This document shows, in pieces, positions 59,039 through 64,000 of a stretch of 64,000 nt of DNA. Source of the DNA: 43-108 sp001915545 (GTDB lineage Bacteria; Bacteroidota; Bacteroidia; Bacteroidales; Bacteroidaceae); assembly GCA_902491215.1 (NCBI GenBank), contig CABUGV010000010.1, positions 25,317 through 89,316 of the forward strand, in the 5' to 3' direction. A model generated the notes under the pieces. It had not been told where the DNA came from. It searched no databases and was given only the letters and a program-made list of their open reading frames with translations. A program made the position numbers and the translations under genes. Each line of letters begins with the position of its first letter. Positions within the stretch are counted from its first letter, which is position 1.

Positions 59039-60427
59039 TTGGATACAGTATTGATTAAAACACTGCAGCTGATATTGTCTCTGTCGCTGCTGGTGGTGCT
59101 CCACGAAGGTGGACATTTCTTCTTTTCAAAGCTTTTTAAGGTAAAGGTAGAGAAGTTTTTCTTGTTTTTTGACCCTTATTTCCATCTGTTCAGTACCAAG
59201 GACAAGTGGTTCTTGCGCTTTTTCCCGCGTTTCAAGGATAAGGAGACTGAATATGGAGTGGGATGGCTTCCTTTTGGCGGTTATGTGAAAATAGCCGGCA
59301 TGATAGACGAAAGTATGGATACAGAGCAGATGAAGAAACCTGCTCAACCTTGGGAATTCCGAAGCAAGCCGGCTTGGCAGCGTCTGCTTATAATGGTAGG
59401 TGGAGTGTTGGTGAATTTCATACTTGCACTGTTCATCTATTCAATGATTCTTTATACTTGGGGCGAAAGCTATATCAAATCAGAGGATGCTGTTTATGGA
59501 CTTAAGTTCAACGAACAGGCGCATAAGGATGGTTTTGTGGATGGAGATATAATCGTCAGCATAGACGGCGAGCGTGTGGAAACGTTCCAGACTGCACTTT
59601 TGCGCGACATATCAAATGCTTCAACTGTAACAGTGCTTCGTAATGGTGCTGAGGTTACGCTCGATATGCCTGGAAATATGAATCTTCTGGAGATGCTCAA
59701 GCAAGAACCTAGATATGCAGATTACAGGATGCCGATAATGGTGGATAGTGTGCTTGCCGGAACTCCTGCGATGGCTTGTGGATTGAAGAAAGGCGACGTT
59801 ATAACTTCATTCAACGGTGCTCCGATATCTGACTATAATGATTGGAAGTATCAGTTGCTCAGATTGCAGGACGGTCTTGGTGAACAGGCTACTCATGCTG
59901 ACAGCGTAAAGGCTCGTATGGCGTCTATCGTAATCAACGGTAAGGATTCTGTCAATGTGATGCTCGCATCTGACTTCAGTTTGGGGTTCTATAACGTACC
60001 GTTCCTTTCTAAGTATAAGGTTACGACAAAGGAGTACGGATTCTTTGAATCATTCCCGGCTGGAATTAAGTACGGACTTGAAACTCTTCAGGGATATGTG
60101 AACGACCTTAAGTATGTGTTCACCAAAGAAGGCGCTCGCAGTGTGGGCGGTTTTGTTACTATCGGAAATCTTTTCCCTGCTCAGTGGGATTGGTTCAAGT
60201 TCTGGAATATGACGGCATTCTTGTCAATTATCCTTGCTTTCATGAATATCCTTCCTATTCCTGCATTCGATGGAGGCCACGTGTTGTTCCTTCTTTATGA
60301 AGTTATAACCAGACGCAAGCCTAGCGAGAAGTTCCTCGAAAGGGCGCAAGTTGCCGGAATGTTCTTCATCTTGGCGTTGCTCATCTTCGCTAATGCCAAT
60401 GACATTCTGAGGGTTCTCGGCTTTTGA
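59039..60427 (+). CDS. rseP: RIP metalloprotease RseP
   Basis: Site-2-type intramembrane zinc protease that cleaves anti-sigma factors and signal-peptide remnants. The 462-aa product has HEGGH at residues 22-26 in the first membrane helix, the FGGYVK-like LPFGGYVKIAGM, a PDZ region (~150-300, with DGDIIVSIDGERV and KKGDVITSFNGAPI indicating two PDZ repeats), and LPIPAFDGGHVLFLL near the C-terminus. The start must be TTG 59039: a TGA precedes it in frame at 59033 and no ATG lies between it and the conserved N-terminus. 51 bp after dxr. Confidence 0.94.
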   Translation: MDTVLIKTLQLILSLSLLVVLHEGGHFFFSKLFKVKVEKFFLFFDPYFHLFSTKDKWFLRFFPRFKDKETEYGVGWLPFGGYVKIAGMIDESMDTEQMKKPAQPWEFRSKPAWQRLLIMVGGVLVNFILALFIYSMILYTWGESYIKSEDAVYGLKFNEQAHKDGFVDGDIIVSIDGERVETFQTALLRDISNASTVTVLRNGAEVTLDMPGNMNLLEMLKQEPRYADYRMPIMVDSVLAGTPAMACGLKKGDVITSFNGAPISDYNDWKYQLLRLQDGLGEQATHADSVKARMASIVINGKDSVNVMLASDFSLGFYNVPFLSKYKVTTKEYGFFESFPAGIKYGLETLQGYVNDLKYVFTKEGARSVGGFVTIGNLFPAQWDWFKFWNMTAFLSIILAFMNILPIPAFDGGHVLFLLYEVITRRKPSEKFLERAQVAGMFFILALLIFANANDILRVLGF

Positions 60428-60458
60428 TGTGAAATCTATTTGATATAGTTGTTTATAG

Positions 60459-60500
60459 GCGTATATGTATGGAACATGGTTCCGTATGTATACGCTTTTG
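60459..60500 (+). terminator. Terminator of the tsaB-rseP run
   Basis: A 17-bp stem (60459-60475 with 60479-60495, three wobble pairs, 3-nt loop) followed by TTTTGGTTTT, ~30 bp after rseP. Confidence 0.75.
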
Positions 60501-60571
60501 GTTTTATATATGCAATTCAGTCTGTAAACATCTGTATCATATCTTTCTTGTTAAAAGACCATTATATTTTT

Positions 60572-60602
60572 TGTGGTGTAAATAAAAAAAAGTAACTTTG
60601 CA
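60572..60602 (+). promoter_or_regulatory. Promoter of the rplM-rpsI-rpsB-tsf operon
   Basis: TTTG (60572-60575), 19 nt, TAACTTTG (60595-60602), inside an A-rich spacer. It matches the Bacteroidetes housekeeping pattern closely. Confidence 0.78.
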
Positions 60603-60609
60603 AGCCGAT

Positions 60610-60740
60610 TATTATCTAGGGGCGTTAAAGCGCTCCAAAATCAGTGTGTAGATAGTGTATCCTATTGGCTGGGAACACGGTCTGTGAATCGCTGATGAAG
60701 AACAAATGATTATAAACAGTAGTAACAATTAAATTTAAAA
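60610..60740 (+). promoter_or_regulatory. Structured leader of rplM mRNA
   Basis: About 130 nt separate the promoter from the rplM ATG. It contains a GGGGCG/CGCTCC hairpin (60619-60624 with 60633-60638, one wobble) and further GC-rich segments (TTGGCTGGGAACACGG). Ribosomal-protein leaders often bind their own product to set translation; L13 autoregulation is known in other bacteria, so this is a candidate, not a recognised motif. Confidence 0.4.
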
Positions 60741-61202
60741 ATGAACACTTTAAGTTTCAAGACAGACTACGCAACTCCTGAAACAGCTGATAAGCAGTGG
60801 GTTGTAGTAGACGCAAAAGATCAGACTCTTGGACGTTTCTGCGCCAAGGTCGCTAAAATTTTGAGAGGTAAGTACAAGCCATGCTTCACTCCAAGCCAGG
60901 ATTGTGGAGACAATGTAATTATCATCAATGCATCTAAGATCGTTCTTACGGGAAACAAGATGACAGACAAGGTATATCTGACTTTCTCTGGATATCCTAG
61001 CGGTCAGCACAGCATTACTCCTGCAGAACTCGCAAAGAAACCTCATGGATATGAGAAGATCATGCGTCATGCAATGAAGGGTATGCTCCCTAAAAACCGT
61101 ATGGGTCGCCAGCTTATGAGAAACCTCTACATCTTCGAAGGTGAAGAGCACAACAAGCAGGCACAGAGTCCTAAAACAATAGATATTAACTTGTTAAAAT
61201 AA
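60741..61202 (+). CDS. rplM: 50S ribosomal protein L13
   Basis: The 153-aa product has the L13 core: WVVVDAKDQTLGRFCAKVAKILRGKYKPCFTP (in parts), GDNVIIINASKIVLTGNKMTDKVY and the C-terminal GMLPKNRMGRQLMRNLYIFEGEEHNKQAQ. Early 50S assembly protein. First gene of the rplM-rpsI-rpsB-tsf set; 11 bp before rpsI. Confidence 0.97.
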   Translation: MNTLSFKTDYATPETADKQWVVVDAKDQTLGRFCAKVAKILRGKYKPCFTPSQDCGDNVIIINASKIVLTGNKMTDKVYLTFSGYPSGQHSITPAELAKKPHGYEKIMRHAMKGMLPKNRMGRQLMRNLYIFEGEEHNKQAQSPKTIDINLLK

Positions 61203-61213
61203 TTTGAAGATAT

Positions 61214-61600
61214 ATGGAAATTATAAATGCATTAGGTCGTCGCAAGAGCGCAGTTGCACGTATATATCTTAAGGAAGGTAGTGGAAAGATCACTATCAAC
61301 AAAAGAGATCTTAAAGAATATTTCCCATCAGAACTCGTACAGTTCGTTGTAAAGCAGCCGCTGGTATTGCTCGACGTTGCTGAAAAATATGATATCAAGG
61401 TAAATCTTAAGGGTGGTGGATACACTGGCCAGTCACAGGCTTTGCGCCTTGCCATTGCACGTGCTCTCGTTAAGATCAATGCTGAAGATAAGAAGGCTTT
61501 GCGTGCAGAAGGATTCATGACTCGCGATTCACGTTCTGTTGAACGTAAGAAGCCAGGTCAGCCTAAGGCTCGTCGCAGATTCCAGTTCAGTAAGCGTTAA
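61214..61600 (+). CDS. rpsI: 30S ribosomal protein S9
   Basis: The 128-aa product has NALGRRKSAVARIYLKEGSG, LKGGGYTGQSQALRLAIARAL and the universal basic end RRRFQFSKR, whose terminal Lys-Arg touches P-site tRNA. Cotranscribed with rplM. Confidence 0.97.
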   Translation: MEIINALGRRKSAVARIYLKEGSGKITINKRDLKEYFPSELVQFVVKQPLVLLDVAEKYDIKVNLKGGGYTGQSQALRLAIARALVKINAEDKKALRAEGFMTRDSRSVERKKPGQPKARRRFQFSKR

Positions 61601-61719
61601 TGCTGGATTTGCACAAATCGTTTAGCATCTAAACTTTCGGGATTTCGCAAAGAACTACTCGGAAGTTGGTTTTCTAACAAAACTAACAAAGAAAGTAAAC
61701 AATTTTTAAAAGAAAGATT

Positions 61720-62553
61720 ATGTCTAGAACTAATTTCGATACATTACTTGAGGCTGGTTGTCACTTCGGACACCTCAAAAGAAAGTGGAATCCGTCAATG
61801 GCTCCATATATATTCATGGAACGCAACGGTATCCATATCATAGATCTTCACAAAACTGTTGCTAAGATCGACAATGCTGCTGAGGCATTGAAGCAGATTG
61901 CAAAGTCTGGAAAAAGAATTTTATTTGTTGCTACTAAAAAACAGGCAAAGGATGTTGTAGCTGAAAAGGCTGCATCTGTAAATATGCCATACGTTATCGA
62001 GCGCTGGCCAGGTGGTATGCTTACCAACTTCCCAACAATACGCAAGGCTGTCAAGAAAATGGCCAATATCGACAAGCTTTTGAGCGACGGTACATATGAT
62101 AAGCTCTCTAAGAGAGAAAATCTTCAGATCCGTCGTAAGCGTGCTAAGCTCGAGAAGAACCTCGGCTCTATAGCTGACCTTACTCGTCTTCCTTCTGCAT
62201 TGTTCATCGTTGATGTAATGAAGGAAAACATCGCTGTACGCGAGGCTAACCGCCTTGGTATACCTGTATTCGGTATCGTTGATACTAACTCAGATCCTTC
62301 AAACATCGACTTCGTAATACCTGCAAACGATGACGCTACAAAGTCAATCGAGGTAATCCTTGATGCTTGCTGTGCTGCAATCGCTGAAGGTCTCGAAGAA
62401 AGAAAGGCTGAGAAGGTTGATATGGAAGCTGCCGGTGAAGGCGAAAAGGGTGCAAAGAAGAACGCCCGCAGCAAGGCTCGTGCAGAAAAGAAGGAAGAAG
62501 CCGTAGAAGAGGTTTCTGAAGTTGCTGCAAATGAGGAGACAGCTGAGGCTTAA
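61720..62553 (+). CDS. rpsB: 30S ribosomal protein S2
   Basis: The 277-aa product has LLEAGCHFGHLKRKWNPSMAPYIF, HIIDLHKTVAKI, ERWPGGMLTNFPTIRKAVKKM and FGIVDTNSDPSNIDFVIPANDDATKSI (read in parts). The last ~45 residues are an Ala/Glu/Lys-rich tail (EAAGEGEKGAKKNARSKARA) beyond the usual end; low-complexity tails are common on S2 in this phylum. 119 bp separate it from rpsI. Confidence 0.97.
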   Translation: MSRTNFDTLLEAGCHFGHLKRKWNPSMAPYIFMERNGIHIIDLHKTVAKIDNAAEALKQIAKSGKRILFVATKKQAKDVVAEKAASVNMPYVIERWPGGMLTNFPTIRKAVKKMANIDKLLSDGTYDKLSKRENLQIRRKRAKLEKNLGSIADLTRLPSALFIVDVMKENIAVREANRLGIPVFGIVDTNSDPSNIDFVIPANDDATKSIEVILDACCAAIAEGLEERKAEKVDMEAAGEGEKGAKKNARSKARAEKKEEAVEEVSEVAANEETAEA

Positions 62554-62582
62554 TCAGAATCAACGCATTGCATACATAAGAT

Positions 62583-62647
62583 AAGAGTGATTGTTGATGC
62601 CTGTTCTCCATACGATAGAGCAAGTCATTGACATTCACTCTTTTTTT
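62583..62647 (+). terminator. Attenuator-like hairpin between rpsB and tsf
   Basis: AAGAGTGA (62583-62590) pairs with TCACTCTT (62635-62642) and T-rich sequence follows, across a 44-nt loop. A weak terminator here would lower tsf relative to rpsB; the long loop makes this uncertain. Confidence 0.4.
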
Positions 62648-62686
62648 CTTTGAAAACAATTTATCACTAATTTAAATATAAAGAAA

Positions 62687-63511
62687 ATGGCTGTTACATT
62701 AGCAGAAATCAATAAGCTCCGTCAGATGACACAGGCTGGTCTGATGGACTGTAAGAAGGCCCTCACTGAGGCTGACGGCAATCTCGAAGAGGCAATGGAA
62801 ATCTTGCGCAAGAAGGGTCAGCTTGTAGCTGCAAAGCGTTCTGACCGCGAAGCATCTGAAGGATGTGTTCTTGCAAAGGTTGATGGCAACTTTGGTGCTA
62901 TCATTGCTTTGAAGTGCGAAACTGACTTCGTTGCAAAGAATGCTGACTTCGTTAAGCTTGCTACTGACATCATGGATGCAGCTGTTGCAAACAAGTGCAA
63001 GACTCTTGATGAGGTTAAGGCTCTGCCTATGGGCAACGGAACTGTTGCTGATGCAGTTGTTGAGCGCAGTGGTATTACAGGAGAGAAGATGGAGCTCGAC
63101 GGATATATGACTGTTGAGGGTGAGCAGGTAATTGCTTACAACCACATGAACAACAACTCTCTTTGCACATTGGTAGTTCTCAACAAGGTTGTTGATCCAG
63201 CAATCGGTAAGAATGTTGCTATGCAGGCTGCTGCTATGGCTCCAATCGCATTGAATGAGGATGGTGTTCCACAGGAAGTAAAGGATCACGAGTTCAAGCT
63301 CGCTGCTGAGAAGGCACGTGAAGAAGGCAAGCCTGAAAACATGATCGAGCGCATCGCATCTGGTCGTATGACTAAGTTCTACAAGGAAGTTTGTCTCCTT
63401 GATCAGGCTTACATCGATGACAACAAGCTTACTGTTGCTCAGTACCTCCAGAAGGTTGACAAAGACCTCACAGTTACTGACTTCAAACGCTTTACTTTGC
63501 GTTCTGAGTAA
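62687..63511 (+). CDS. tsf: Elongation factor Ts
   Basis: Guanine-nucleotide exchange factor for EF-Tu. The 274-aa product has the N-terminal UBA-like domain LRQMTQAGLMDCKKALTEADGNLEEAMEILRKKG (in parts), then KCETDFVAKNADFVKLA and VVLNKVVDPAIGKNVAMQAAAM. The C-terminal half has EFKLAAEKAREEGKPENMIERIASGRMTKFYKEVCLLDQ (in parts). Last gene of its operon; terminator at 63542-63575. Confidence 0.97.
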   Translation: MAVTLAEINKLRQMTQAGLMDCKKALTEADGNLEEAMEILRKKGQLVAAKRSDREASEGCVLAKVDGNFGAIIALKCETDFVAKNADFVKLATDIMDAAVANKCKTLDEVKALPMGNGTVADAVVERSGITGEKMELDGYMTVEGEQVIAYNHMNNNSLCTLVVLNKVVDPAIGKNVAMQAAAMAPIALNEDGVPQEVKDHEFKLAAEKAREEGKPENMIERIASGRMTKFYKEVCLLDQAYIDDNKLTVAQYLQKVDKDLTVTDFKRFTLRSE

Positions 63512-63541
63512 TATAAAGCAGAACATAAATTCAAGTATTAT

Positions 63542-63575
63542 AAAAGGGGATTTGCCTTGTGGCATTTCCCCTTTA
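63542..63575 (+). terminator. Terminator after tsf
   Basis: AAAAGGGGA (63542-63550) pairs with TCCCCTTT (63567-63574), with GCC/GGC closing the loop; T-rich sequence follows. 31 bp after the stop. Confidence 0.7.
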
Positions 63576-63712
63576 TTGTTGTATCTCGGCTTGAATCCGA
63601 TATGCTCTACGAGTCTCGCTGGTGTAGCTGATGCTTTTTTATGTATTTCTGTGATTTGGTTCTAAGCCGCACGTATGTTTATTTAGGGATATTCAGTAAA
63701 TAGAATAAAATT

Positions 63713-63759
63713 AGCCAACTAATTCATACACAAAGTGTTGCGAATTAGCTGGCTTTTTT
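63713..63759 (+). terminator. Terminator-like hairpin before the insertion sequence
   Basis: AGCCAACTAATTC (63713-63725) pairs with GAATTAGCTGGCT (63742-63754) with one mismatch, then T6. It may mark the left edge of the insertion sequence or belong to the host. Confidence 0.6.
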
Positions 63760-63772
63760 GTATCTTTAGGTA

Positions 63773-63811
63773 TTCCCCCGAAAATAAGGTTTGACAGCCA
63801 AAACGGGGGAA
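63773..63811. promoter_or_regulatory. Hairpin upstream of the transposase start
   Basis: TTCCCCCG (63773-63780) pairs with CGGGGGAA (63804-63811) just before the transposase ATG. Such stems in insertion sequences often block expression from outside transcription. Confidence 0.45.
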
Positions 63812-63827
63812 ATTCCATGACTAAGAT

Positions 63828-64000
63828 ATGGCTAAGATACAAAATATTTCAGAAATTCAGCCTACTTTGGGCTTTACAGAATTTGATATTATAGAAAAAT
63901 ACCGCAAGAGTTTCAATGAGAGTGAGCTTGGCAGGCTTCACTCGGTGTTTCCGTTTGAGCATATGGCAAAAGCGGCAGGCTTGTCTGATCATCGTCTGGG
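63828..64000 (+). CDS. Transposase, 5' part (insertion sequence runs off the window)
   Basis: ATG 63828 opens a frame that stays open to the end (58 codons seen): MAKIQNISEIQPTLGFTEFD, then IIEKYRKSFNESELGRLHSV and FPFEHMAKAAGLSDHRLG. From memory this start is typical of a Bacteroidetes DDE transposase of the IS1182-like/ISNCY group. The left end of the element must lie between tsf and this ATG; a terminal inverted repeat cannot be confirmed without the right end. An ATG at 63817 is in a frame that soon stops. Confidence 0.7.
   Translation, partial: MAKIQNISEIQPTLGFTEFDIIEKYRKSFNESELGRLHSVFPFEHMAKAAGLSDHRL

Overview
The window comes from a Bacteroidetes chromosome, most likely order Bacteroidales and plausibly Prevotella-like. 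The evidence is a set of type IX secretion (T9SS) genes (porU, porV) with proteins carrying T9SS C-terminal sorting domains, carboxypeptidase-regulatory/plug/beta-barrel outer-membrane proteins, a MurA with Asp in place of the usual Cys, several Bacteroidetes-only families (DUF3822, DUF4290, Mfa-like lipoprotein), A-rich rather than Shine-Dalgarno start regions, and promoters of the Bacteroidetes form TTTG - about 20 nt - TAnnTTTG. The genus cannot be fixed from the sequence alone. No rRNA, tRNA or CRISPR array was found.

Layout. 0-5 kb is accessory surface biology: the end of a T9SS-exported protein, a GC-rich 22-bp periodic repeat array, a (AC)12 tract, a 67-codon gene, a mosaic Mfa-like/leucine-rich lipoprotein and a secreted choloylglycine-hydrolase-family amidase. 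5-21 kb is mostly housekeeping: cardiolipin synthase, an outer-membrane beta-barrel protein, a DUF3822-rsmD operon, a RecD-like helicase with a flavin reductase, a DUF362 ferredoxin, yaaA, alaS, and a Fic protein with its own HTH domain and repeated operator-like boxes. 21.5-31 kb is the most unusual part: a second 22-bp array, a triplicated ~134-bp regulatory module with paired palindromes, two paralogous outer-membrane beta-barrel proteins, a 183-bp inverted-repeat-bounded element, a small Cys-rich ORF and a frameshifted S41-type peptidase.

31-47 kb holds a MORN protein, menA, an AAA/PD-(D/E)XK protein, an FAH-fold hydrolase, the T9SS sortase and shuttle genes porU-porV, ispF, a GH105 hydrolase, and an sppA-lpxK-punA-thiL run. 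47-54 kb (minus strand) has yicC, gmk and nadD, with a 4.1-kb gene for a T9SS-exported HExxH protein lying between yicC and gmk, next to a third 22-bp array. 54-63.5 kb is a core block: tsaB-DUF4290-murA-rimM-dxr-rseP, then rplM-rpsI-rpsB-tsf from a strong promoter with a structured leader. The window ends inside the 5' part of a transposase.

How it fits together: PorU/PorV would process and anchor the two sorting-domain proteins at the ends of the accessory regions. The three GC-rich 22-bp arrays all lie upstream of genes for surface or exported proteins and are the best candidate for an undescribed recurrent element. The 22-31 kb barrel/peptide/peptidase locus is the best candidate for an undescribed gene system.
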